DNA of 52,545 bases from Nemertoderma westbladi (Eukaryota; Xenacoelomorpha; Nemertodermatida; Nemertodermatidae). The stretch is from contig JAUCBJ010002280.1 in assembly GCA_032718475.1 (NCBI GenBank), positions 1 to 52,545 of the forward strand. The letters run 5' to 3'. Positions 43,226 to 52,545 of the stretch are shown here, in pieces. Made by a program: the position numbers and the translations under genes. Position 1 is the stretch's first letter; each line of letters opens with the position of its first letter. The notes beneath the pieces are model-generated. The model saw nothing but the letters and a program-made list of their open reading frames with translations, made no database searches and was not told the DNA's origin.

Positions 43226-46200
43226 GAGGCGGATGATTTGCGTTCAAAGTTAACAGAATGTGAAAAACTCCGTAATGAAGCTGTGGCCGCAAGGGAGCTT
43301 AAAGAATCCGCTGTAACTGAAATACGACGACTTCTAGAAACATCAGAGTTAAACCGGAGTCAGCTGGAATCCCACAAGGTTGCCCTTGGAGACAGTCTGG
43401 CTCGGAAGAACACCGAGTTGGAGTCGGTCCGAGAGGATTGGGAGCGGCAACGGGAGAAGTTGGCGGAGTCGGAGTCGGCTCGTATCCTCGCGGAGTCGCA
43501 GCTCAGCGACCAGACGGGCGTTCAGACCGGGTTGCAGCTCCGACTCCGGGCCGCCGAGTCCGACGTCGCGTTGCTGCGCGAGCGTTACGCGGCCTTGGAG
43601 GCGGATCTCGCGCGGCGCGGAGAGGAGGTTTACCGTGCGGCGCGGGATCGAGTCGCCGCCGTGGCGGGGTTGAAGACGGAGCTGGAGAGTCGCGACGTCG
43701 AGTTGGACGAGTTCCGGGAAGCCGCGGGACGACTGCGGACCGAGAACGCCGAGTTGCGACGCCGTTCCGAGGGATATTTCGAGAAACTCAACGCCGCAGC
43801 CGAACAGCAAGCTGAAAATGAGGAGTCCTACCGGCAGGAAGTCGAGTCCCAGAAGAGATTAGTTGATCTCTACAAGGAGGGTCTGAATGAAAGCGACGAC
43901 AAGGTTAAAGAGATGGTGGAAGCCGTCAACCAACTGCAGAAGATGTTGTCAGAGGCGACTGAAGTCGTGGCTTCGACGGAGAGGAAACATTCCGAGGGGG
44001 AGGATTCCTGGAGGGAGGAGACTAGCAGTCTACGGGAGGTAGTCGCTAAACTCGAGACTGAGTTGTCTCGCTCCAACGACCTGCTGGAGGTCGCCAGGTT
44101 GCGGGGACTAGCGCCGTTGTCGGTGGACCAGATGAGCGGGATCAGTCCAACGGCCGTCGCGGTCGCCGATATGGCTGGGCTCAGCTTCACCGAGTTGTAC
44201 AGCAAGTTCGTGGACTCAGAGACGCAGCTGGAGTTGGAACGCGCGGGCAACCGCAGGTTGAACCAAAACCTCGACGATATCCTCGCCGAGATCCAACAAC
44301 GGGCGCCGTCCATACAGAAACTTCGTGTGGATTTCAATGAGTCCCTTAAAACCATTCACCACGTTACCGAGCAACTGAACGCCGCCGAGGTGGCTATAGA
44401 GCGGGAGAAGGCGAAGTCCCTCGAGTCGACTCGACTTGCAGCCCAAACTCGTAGGGAGAACGAGCGACTCCAAAGCGATGCCAAGGATTTAGCCACTCAG
44501 GTAAAGGTTTTACTGAGGGAAGTAGAGGAGCTGCGAACCGCGAAAGGCCCGGGTAACGAAGCGGAAGTGACGTCATCCAAGGACGATTTGGAATCATCCC
44601 CGCAGGATAAGGGCGTTGCAACTCGCGTTGTTTCTTTTAAGAACATCTCCGAGCTGCAGGAGAACAACCGCCGTCTCCTCACTATGGTCCGGGAGTTACG
44701 TGATATGAAAGAGGAAGAAGAGAATAGGATGCTTGATGATAAAGTTCTCGAGTTGAAGATGCAATTGGATTCCGCTTTAGCCGATGTTGATATGCTGAAG
44801 GAGGCGAGATTGAACCATCAGGAGATGGCAGAGTCGATCTCGAGACAACGTGATCTCTACAGGGTGCTTCTCGCTCAGTACGGTGTACACGCAGCCGTAG
44901 TGGATGAACCCAAAGCAATCGAGGCTGCCGAACCCCCAGCAAAGAGCCGGGCCGAGTTGCGCTGTGAGAAGCTGGAAGAGCAGCTGAAAGCGACCAAGAG
45001 CGAGTTCGATGTCTATAAGCGAGATAAGCAAGATAACGAGCGATTGATTAATGAGCATCTGGATCGATACCGCGACGAAGCAACAAAGGCTGTGGGCGAG
45101 CGCAGTAAAGTCGCCTCCCGATTGGAGGTTACTAGGGAACGGATCAAAGAGTTGGAGGAGCGGAGCAAACGACGAGACTCCGATATGGAAACCCTCAAGG
45201 AAGTGAACCAGAGATACGTCGTCTCCCAGGAGAAGTCGTTGGACACGATAAGCGAGTTGAAGGGCGAGCTCGTGGAAGAGAGATGCAATCTGCAGGCCGC
45301 GAACGCGACTGTTAATAACCTTAAGATCGAATGCGATCGTTTAAGATCAGCGAATCAGCAGCATAATATAGAGATCGAGTATTTGTACAAAGAGCGGACA
45401 AGTCAGTCTGTGATACTCTCCAGCATACAATCGTTACAGAACAATATGAATCACAGCGATCTGGAAACTAAATCGCGACTTAACAGTCAGATCGAGTTCC
45501 TGCAGGGAGAGTTGAATGCGGCAAAGGAGGAGGTTAAATCGCTCGGAGAAGAACGCTCGGTGTTGGAGAAAAGGGTCACTGAACTGCGAGATAAGTTAGT
45601 CAAGGCTGAGTTAGCAGAGGCTGAAGCTAATCGTAAGCTTTCGTATACGAGTGATCCTTCGAATGCGAGAGGGGGAGCGAGGAAGATTCGTGTCGTCGGA
45701 TCATCTCGGGACGTCGGATCGGAAACGGATTCGTCGTCCCAGTGGGGACGCGAAGAGATCAATCTCAGTAATAACAAAGAGGTTCGGGAGTTGCAGACAC
45801 AGTTGCTGTTGCTGCAGAACGAGTTAGATGTCTCCAAGAAGCAGGTATCCATGGCGCAGGATTACCTTAAGGAGTCTCGAGGTATTAGCGCGGGTTTGGA
45901 GGCGGCATTGAACCAACGCGTAGAAGAGGCCGCGCAATCCGAACGAGAATATCGTTCCGCAGTCGACAATCTTAAAGCCAAAAACTCTGAGTTGGATAAA
46001 CAGATTAACGATCTTCTACTTTCCAATAACCTGTTGAGAGAAAATGTTGAGGCTTCTGTTGGTGTACAGGGGGTGTCTCTGTTACAACTAAACACTGAGC
46101 TTACTAAAGCAAAGGATCAGTTGGCAACTTCTGACAAACAATTGAGAGACAAAGTACAAATTATAGAGGAGCTTGATAAAAAGGTGGAGTCTTTAGATGT

Positions 46201-48103
46201 GGAATTAGTGGAAGTAGAAAGCAAATTTGAGAAAGAGTATTTGGCTAGGATAGGTGATGTAGACGCTTTGTTGAAATTAAAGAAGGAAGTTAAGGGTTAC
46301 ACAGATCGGGTAACTCAATCCTCATTGCGGGCCGAGAAAGCTGAGAAGTTGCTCAGCGCCGAGCAGAGCATCCACAAGGACCATATTGAAGAGTACGAGG
46401 AGACCACGTCCGCCTTAAAGTCGCAGTGCGAGGAGTTGCGGAAACAGAACTCCCTGTTGTTAGACCAATTAGAGACTGGCGTGAAGGCCCCAGGTCAGGG
46501 TCGCATGGACGGCGGCGAGGGAGACTCTGTGAACGTGGTTGGAGACCAGGACTCCAGGGAGACGGGCAAACTTATTGATGTTGTTAAGTTTCTACGACGG
46601 GAGAACGAATTTGCCCAGGCCAAGTTTGATGCAGTCCAACTGGAATCACTCCGACTTAATAACAAACTCCAGTATACCGAGAAGGAACTTAATTCAGTTA
46701 AACAAGAACTTACCGAAGAGATTGAAGAGAGTAGAAAGGCTAGGATATCATCCATTGAACACAACGATTTGCTTAAAAAATTGGAGTCATTTAACCTTGT
46801 CAACGACAGTAATAAGTACTTGAGACAAGAGCAGACTAAGTTAGCGGCCACTGCTGATCATTACAAGGCAAAGTTCGACGGCCTCCAGAAGGAGTTAGAT
46901 GATTCCAAGTCCCGATTCGCTGAGCTCGTGGAGAAGAAATCGGCGTTGGAAGACGAGAACAAGGTTATGGCGTCGGAGCTGCAGAGCTGGCGCGGGCGGA
47001 CCAAACAGCTGATTGACCGATGCAACACGGTTGACACGGAAGCCAATAAGGTTGTGGTAGAGGAGCGCGATTCACTGAACGAGAAGCTCTCATCCGTTAC
47101 CGAGCAGATGCACAAGTACAAAGCTGCCGTCTCCCAAGTCAGCTCGACTCTTACGGTCGTAAAGGAGCAGCTTAACTTGGCGACTGCAGAATGCGAGGAG
47201 CAGAAGAAGAAGTTGGCTGAAGCCAACGAGAGTTTACAGACGAAGGAGGATGGGATGAAGGAAGAACGTAGTACTCTGGATAAACTGAAACGGTTAGCGC
47301 GGAAATACAAACAGCAGTACGAAGAGCAAGTGAAGGTCAACGAAGCGAGAGCTAATGAAAGCAACAAGGTGGTTGTGGACGTGGAAACCAGCATAGACGA
47401 TGATTTCGATTTGATGGCAGATTTCGATAAGATATCCAAACAATTGGTAGATTCGAATGATTTAGTTCGAACTAAGGAAGAATCCCTGACGCAGGTTAAT
47501 GATAAGGTCTCAACTTTAGAATCTGAACTTGAGGCCAAAGTTGCTAATATTGATGTGTTGTCTGCGGCAGTGGAGTCCGCAATGCTCGAAACGCAGTTGG
47601 CAAAATCAAGTAAAGAGGAAGGGAAGAAACTCCTGCAGACCGCTCGCAAATCGCTCCACGCGATAAACGAGGAGAAGGTTGGGTTGCAGGTCGAGATGAG
47701 TTCGTTGCGAACTCGCGTTGAGGAACTCACGGAAGAGAACGCGCTGCTCGCCACGCTGAACAGTCAGTTCGAATCGAAGAAACGCGGCGACTCGTCAACC
47801 CCGGTGCTCGACGGGAAGGCCTCCGAGGATTCCGCGCCTAAGTTTATCACCGACACGCCGCCCCCGCCCCCCGTACCCACCGCCAACATCAAACCCTTAA
47901 CGCCCCCCAGCGGCGTAGGTGGTAAAGCCATCGCCGTTCCAACCTCTTTCGCCAAGTCGACCCCCACGGCTAGTATTAAACCGATGGCAAAATCCATGAC
48001 GTCACCGCCTGTGCACTCGGCTGCTCCCATGGCAACCGTAATGCCCAACACTAGTCACACTGACCCGGTGCCAGGAACAAGTGGCATTGTATTTCCCAGA
48101 CAG
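43226..48103 (+). CDS. TPR: TPR exon 3: main coiled-coil of nucleoprotein TPR
   Basis: A single 4,878-bp open exon, phase 0 at both ends: acceptor tttag before GAGGCG, donor CAG then GTTAGT. It encodes 1,626 residues. TPR (Megator, Mlp1/2) is the long coiled-coil filament of the nuclear-pore basket, used in mRNA export control and spindle checkpoint anchoring. Evidence: nearly continuous heptads for ~1,500 residues; the conserved block ISPTAVAVADMAGLSFTELY near exon residue 305, followed by NRRLNQNLDDIL and a coiled coil with QVKVLLREVEEL; a second conserved stretch YRVLLAQYGV near residue 550; and a Pro/Thr segment at the end with ATVMPNTSHTD. Vertebrate TPR has dozens of exons over this span, so the lack of introns here is unusual. 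Base composition swings inside the exon. Myosin/golgin coiled coils are the alternative, but they lack the SPTA block and the basic-acidic tail. Confidence 0.9.
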
Positions 48104-48139
48104 GTTAGTTCTCTCAAAATGTCAAAAAAAATCAAATAA

Positions 48140-48525
48140 AATATTTGATTCTCAAATTGTTACACTTTTGCTGAAATATATCCCAAATTCGGGAGAAAAA
48201 TGTGAATCTATTTCCGAGTGAAAACAATAACCCATTTTACATTAAATAGTAAAATATTTTTGGTGGAATTTCTTAAATTTTATTACGTGTTTAAAGAGCA
48301 TCGAAGTAGAAAAGGTTATGCAAGTAATTTGAGTAGAATCCATTCACACCCTCAAATGTTATAGCAACTTTAGTGTCTGCAAGGCGTACTCCAAAACGGA
48401 ACTCAATATCCAATATTGGTTTATGTTGTTAAGCGGCTCTCTAGTTACGAAATAAATATTCGAGAACACGAAATTATTTAACATTGAGAAAGGCAACATC
48501 GAGAGTGAGTCGAAGAGCGTGTTTT
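48140..48525 (+). repeat. Dispersed repeat family, copy C (left part)
   Basis: Same family as copies A and B; it reads through gcaactttagtgtctgcaaggcg, the point where copy B was interrupted. It is itself interrupted at 48526 by a poly-C/poly-G-ended element and resumes at about 49020 (gttgaagaatacagtaatttgaatcgcag) to about 49330. A short relative of its last part is at 50155-50215. Confidence 0.75.
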
Positions 48526-49019
48526 CCTGTTACACCCCCCCCCCCCCCCCCCCCCCAGAATTTCCGCATACACCCCCCCCCCCCTCGACCATTCCTGTTA
48601 CCACCCGCAGTGCTGTTACCCCCCCCCCCCCCCCCCCCCCCGTTGAATTAGTGATTCTTGTTCCCCCCCAAACCCCATGCCATATTGGATATTATTTGCA
48701 GGATATAAGCGCTAGCGATATAGACCTATTTACATACCATATAACAACATCGTTTATTGTTTTGGTTGCAAAAAGCCGTCTCGATAGCCTGCTCCTTTCC
48801 CTCAATTGGTAACATGATCGTTTATTGTTTTGGTTACAAAAAGCCATATCTGTAACCTGTTCCTTTCCCTCAATTGGTAACAACATAGTCTATTGTTTTG
48901 GTTAGAAAAAGCCGTCTCTGAAACCTGCTCCTTTCCCTCAATTGGTAGCTGAAATGGTTACTAACATGAATCATTTTCTGTGACAGGAAGGGAGGGGGGG
49001 GGGGGGGGGGGGTAACAGG
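48526..49019. mobile_element. Poly-C/poly-G-ended TIR element
   Basis: Starts cctgttacaC(22) and ends G(19)gtaacagg: inverted 8-bp ends joined to long homopolymers. Two further C runs (12 at 48573-48584 and 23 at 48619-48641) and a second cctgttac lie inside the left part. It interrupts repeat copy C. The interior holds three 68-bp tandem units. No coding. Confidence 0.6.
48751..48948. repeat. 68-bp repeat, three units
   Basis: Units at 48751, 48819 and 48887 read cgtttattgttttggtt...aaaaagcc...ctgctcctttccctcaattggtaac. Related single units are scattered in TPR intron 1 (about 29800 and 30780) and near 33200. Confidence 0.9.
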
Positions 49020-49422
49020 ACAGTACCGTTGAAGAATACAGTAATTTGAATCGCAGTAACTATGGAAACAATATAGTAAAATATAGCAGTTCACTGCAAT
49101 GTTTTACAATTTTGTCACATTATTTCGTTCTAACTTATATTATTATAATTTAAGAAACAAAAAAAGTAACAATTTAAAAAAATAGTATTACATGGGAAAA
49201 AAGAACATTTTTTTTCAATATTCTCTCGACCCTTTATTAAAATATCAAATTACAATTAAAATTATAAAATACCTCGAGAATAGTGAAAAAAAAATATACT
49301 TTTTTCCCAAGTAATAAATAATTATTTTGTATATTATAATCTAACTTTTATTGACTATTTAATTTTATAATTATTACATTGTGTATATTAACGTTCCATC
49401 TATTTGCCATATCATACAAGAT

Positions 49423-49779
49423 TTACCACTTCCTCGTTGACAGCATAAAGCAAGCAAATAGAAAATAGAAACAAAAGAACCAGTCAACATCATCTTCATT
49501 AACAATAACGGTTATCTCATTGACTCTTCTAGCTCTTTCTACTTCCCTCTCCTCAATATACTTAGTTTCCTGCCGACTTACATACTCCTCTACTATTCTA
49601 TCCAAGGCCAACGACCCGACTCGGCTCCTTATAGGCTGTTTGCACATCGGGCAGTTCTTTTGTTTCTGTAACCATTTCGCAATGCAGAAGCCGCAGAATG
49701 TGTGCGTGCAACTGAGAGTTGTCGCATCAAAGAATGCTTCCCTACATATAACGCATTCTATTTCTGGTAACAGGTCCAT
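49423..49779 (-). CDS. RNF8-like RING-finger ORF, antisense in TPR intron 3
   Basis: 118 codons from ATG at 49779, on the strand opposite TPR. Residues 8-47 form a canonical RING-HC zinc finger: CVIC, C-T-H-T-F-C-G-F-C, then CPMC, with all eight metal ligands present and the IAKWLQKQKNCP helix that contacts E2 enzymes. The downstream text (IRSRVGSLALDRIVEEYVSR, then a Glu/Arg helix) follows the C-terminal end of RNF8, an E3 ubiquitin ligase of DNA-damage signalling. The last ~20 residues turn hydrophobic (WFFCFYFLFACFML), unlike RNF8, suggesting a frameshifted or read-through end. FHA and coiled-coil parts are missing. It may be a small retrocopy, a single exon of a nested gene, or a real mini-RING gene. 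Confidence 0.7.
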   Translation of the reverse strand: MDLLPEIECVICREAFFDATTLSCTHTFCGFCIAKWLQKQKNCPMCKQPIRSRVGSLALDRIVEEYVSRQETKYIEEREVERARRVNEITVIVNEDDVDWFFCFYFLFACFMLSTRKW

Positions 49780-50675
49780 AGCCCATCACTTTGTTACTGT
49801 TTGTATTTTATGATTTTCATTACTCGGACTGTCTCACAGACAGACCCTGCATGGTTAATTTGATTGATTACTTAACGCATATTTTGGAGATCTTGTTATG
49901 CCTATATGAAAGCGTTTCGATAAGAAATACGAAATATAATATACATAAAATAAACGCTAATACAAACAGCTACTTAAATACATAGTGTGTTGTGTAGGAT
50001 GTACGTACTAGTATATCACTACTTAAAGTATTACACTACTAGAATATGTGTAGATTGTGTTGTTAAAGCGATTACTGAAACTGATTTAAACAATTAATTG
50101 TTAATAAATAGATTTTAAAAAATTCAAATAACGATCATATTTGTATTGTGTAGCGCCTCGATCGGTAAATAAAATGCCTCGAGAATAATGAAAAAAATAC
50201 TTTTTTTCCCAATGTTGGTCCAGGTTGAACAACTCCCATTATTTATGCATTAATTAGATCCCTCGATAGGCGCCATTACACTATCCGTATTGACACATGA
50301 CAGGAGTCAGAAGACGCGCTATTGCCCAGGCGCTAAGACAGCTGCTTCCAACAAAATTTGTGTACGGAGTCAACCGCTCTCATTTAATTTAACCTTAGAT
50401 TTACGGGATTTCCATTAAAGCTCAATAATAATAAATAAATGTATTATTTACACACCTACTGTTACTACACATTGCATAGCATAGGAAATAGTACCGGTAC
50501 TAGAATACCAACTAATACTTTCAGTTTCTCACTATATGTGAATTACTTTATATGGGATAATAATATAATAATTATATGGGTATAATATACTTTTAAATGT
50601 TAATTTATCATTTTAAGGAATGTTCTTTGCGTTGCATTTCCATAAGATAAACTAACAATGTATTTATTTCTGCAG
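49780..50675. other. Rest of TPR intron 3
   Basis: AT-rich noncoding DNA. It contains a short piece of the dispersed repeat family (50155-50215) and ends tatttatttctgcag at 50675, a strong splice acceptor. Confidence 0.6.
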
Positions 50676-52545
50676 GGAGCTGTCCCATTGATCTGGCCGT
50701 CGTCCAGCACTATCAGTCCCTCCTCGTCCAACGACCCGGTGGTCGCCATCCCCGCCGACGCGACCAGCGCCGGGAGCCAACGCAGCCCGGAGCCGTCGGC
50801 CCCATACCCGGTCGGCGGGAGCCAGACGCAGCCAATGAAACGACCCAGGGCGGCGGACGGCCCGGACAGCCAGGCCAAAAAGAAGAAAGCCGAGGTCTCG
50901 CCGGTAGTGGAAGGGAGTAGCAGCTCCCAAAGCGACGGGGAGGAGCTCAGCTCCCAGCTGCTCCAACCCGCGGCCCAGTCACTCCATCCCGCACCCCAGA
51001 CAACTCAACCCCAGGCCCGTGTGCTCCCCACCTCCATGCCCCGTAGTCAACCCATCATGGACTCGGAACTCTCATCCTGCCACGAGTTCTCTTCCCCCAT
51101 CCGCGTCGTAGCCATGGAGATCCGCGCGAATACGATTTCCGAGTCGACCGACGCCTCCTCGACCGATTCCCCTCCCCACCGCCAGGGGGCGTACGTGGCT
51201 CCTATGCCGTCCACCGCGACAATCGCCTCCAACCTAGCGGACGCCCAGACTTCCGGAATCGAATACCAAGGGGAGTCCAGACAGAACGGTGTGACGTCAC
51301 AGAGCGGTGTGATGTCACAAAGCGGTGTGACGTCACATAATGGTGTAACGTCACAGAGTGGTGTGACATCACAGAGCGGTGTGACGTCACAGAGTGGCGT
51401 GACGTCACAGAGCGGTGTGACATCACAGTGCGGCGAGTCGACGTCGTCGGAATCCCCGGAGTCGGAGGACAACCGGGTCTCCGCGATGCCGTCGGTTATA
51501 CCCGCTGCGTACGACTCGACTTCCGTCGACGCGACCGTAGACTCCACGGATCGCACCGACCCCGTTCGGTTTGCGGACCGTCCGGTAGCCGCGGTCTACC
51601 CGTCCTCGACCACAGCGCACATTGTTGTCACGGCGACAGACGCCCCGCCCTCCTCCACTACGCCGGGTTCCACCACCGCCTGGGTCTCCCAGCCACCGCC
51701 GTCCTCGACAACCTCCTCCGTGGACCCGAGCAGCTCGACGCAGCGGGTCGGCCGCGCCCCTCCCCTGGACGACGACACGATCAGCACGTCGAACCAGAGC
51801 GAGTTGGTGTCGGTCGCGCAGACGGTCCGACCGTCGGACGCGTCGGACAGCGAGGCGACCGCGACCTGCGAGGCGACCAACTCGACGACGACCGAGGAGC
51901 GGCCCATCAACCACGTCTTCCCGATGTCCGTCCCGGGCGATCCCGTCGGGAGCGACAATGAGGCGGAAGTTCGGGTGGATCGGGAGTTTCTCATCGACGT
52001 ATCGGAGGCCCGGACGCCGCTATTCGGAGGCCGCGAGTCGCCGGAAGCCGAGTCCATCAGCGACGAGAACGATCCTCTCGAGATAGTGTTGGTTGACTCG
52101 GATCTCGATGATTCGGACGATATCCTCCACTCGATGGATGAGGATCTCGTGGAACGCGACTTCTCGGTACCGTTCCTCACCTCCGCTCCGCCGCCTGGCG
52201 GTTCCGACGTTCCGATGCGACCGATCCACTTCGTGGAAGACGAGTCGATCGTTCCGTCGACTCCTACGCTCGATACCCCGGTGGACTCTAGGCCTGCGAG
52301 TCTCAACTCTCCGGTCGGACATCCGCCCGCCACCTCTTTCGCCTCGTTCTTCGTGGTGACGTCATCGTCTACTGGGTCCACGGCATCCATCGGCCCCTCC
52401 GATCCCCCTGGACATTCGGATTCTCCCCCTCCCGATCAACTCGTCTCGCAGGTCGCCACCTCCTCCTCCTCTACGGTGCCCCAACTCGTCCCGCCACGCA
52501 CTCTTGACATCCAGTCCATCACCGTGTCCGCTTGTCCGGCGGACG
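50676..52545 (+). CDS. TPR: TPR exon 4: disordered C-terminal tail (continues past the window)
   Basis: Open from GGA at 50676 to the window edge (623 codons and one base), phase 0, following acceptor ctgcag. Residues 1-75 are Ser/Pro-rich and end in a bipartite basic motif (MKRPRAADG then QAKKKKAE), matching the nuclear localisation signal of the TPR tail. Next come an 18-bp coding repeat and a long Ser/Thr/Asp/Pro-rich, low-hydrophobicity stretch with acidic clusters (DSDLDDSDDILHSMDEDL), typical of the acidic TPR C-terminus exposed in the pore basket. GC content is high with a C-ending codon preference. There is no stop, so the gene end lies beyond the window. Without the splice to exon 3 this exon would be hard to recognise. 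Confidence 0.8.
51282..51425 (+). repeat. TPR: 18-bp coding repeat (QSGVTS) x8
   Basis: Eight perfect-length units encode Q/H-S/N-G-V-T/M-S. Units are nearly identical at DNA level (cagagcggtgtgacgtca) and several contain the palindrome TGACGTCA. In-frame and slippage-prone, so copy number probably varies between individuals. Confidence 0.95.

Noticed and set aside
43438-43815. GC-rich alternative frames over TPR exon 3
   Set aside because: Overlap the long TPR frame; high GC lengthens random frames there.
46861-47754. 297-codon antisense Ser-rich frame
   Set aside because: Antisense shadow of Glu/Lys-rich coiled coil, a common artefact.
51047-51556. Antisense frame with CDVTPL repeats
   Set aside because: Mirror of the QSGVTS coding repeat in TPR exon 4; no independent support.

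Overview
This window is nuclear DNA of an animal, most likely an invertebrate. The reasons are spliced protein-coding exons with GT/AG junctions, an AT-rich intergenic and intronic background, and a dense load of eukaryotic transposons (non-LTR LINE, BEL/Pao LTR element, piggyBac, hAT, and short TIR elements). There is no operon structure, no rRNA and no CRISPR array. I cannot name the species or phylum.

Layout. 1-4.1 kb holds an internally deleted, broken LINE flanked by two diverged 121-bp direct repeats. 5.09-8.09 kb is a long open frame. It begins right after a splice-acceptor-like site with a segment homologous to a TPR exon, then carries a heptapeptide repeat and two copies of a CCHC zinc-knuckle module. 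8.84-24.6 kb looks like one TAA-flanked, Harbinger-like element split by a 14.9-kb BEL/Pao retrotransposon on the minus strand. That BEL element has 1.2-kb LTRs about 1 percent diverged, a perfect 5-bp target duplication, decayed gag, protease/RT/RNase H/truncated integrase, and an extra broken gene 3' of pol. 24.6-27.4 kb has no intact gene; it carries a decayed ORF and a cluster of CTACGCGTAG palindromes.

27.455-52.545 kb (plus strand, open at the right edge) is best read as one gene, the nuclear-pore basket coiled-coil protein TPR. Exon 1 (27455-27583), exon 2 (31359-31511), a 4.9-kb exon 3 (43226-48103) and exon 4 (50676 to beyond the window) all join in phase 0. The model gives at least 2,343 residues, close to the usual length of animal TPR. 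Its introns are filled with nested mobile DNA: palindrome-rich foldback elements, LINE 3' ends, a TA-flanked element containing a hAT element with a perfect 8-bp target duplication, and a complete piggyBac with an intact transposase. The last intron also has a poly-C/poly-G-ended TIR element and an antisense RNF8-like RING ORF.

The most interesting points are these: (1) a second copy of the start of TPR exon 3, 38 kb upstream, fused to an unrecognised duplicated zinc-knuckle protein; (2) the BEL element with a third gene and an inverted LTR piece where a primer-binding site should be; (3) a readable order of insertion in which a TA-inserted MITE helped create the TTAA then used by piggyBac; (4) the RING ORF inside a TPR intron. 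All homology calls are from reading motifs, without database searches.
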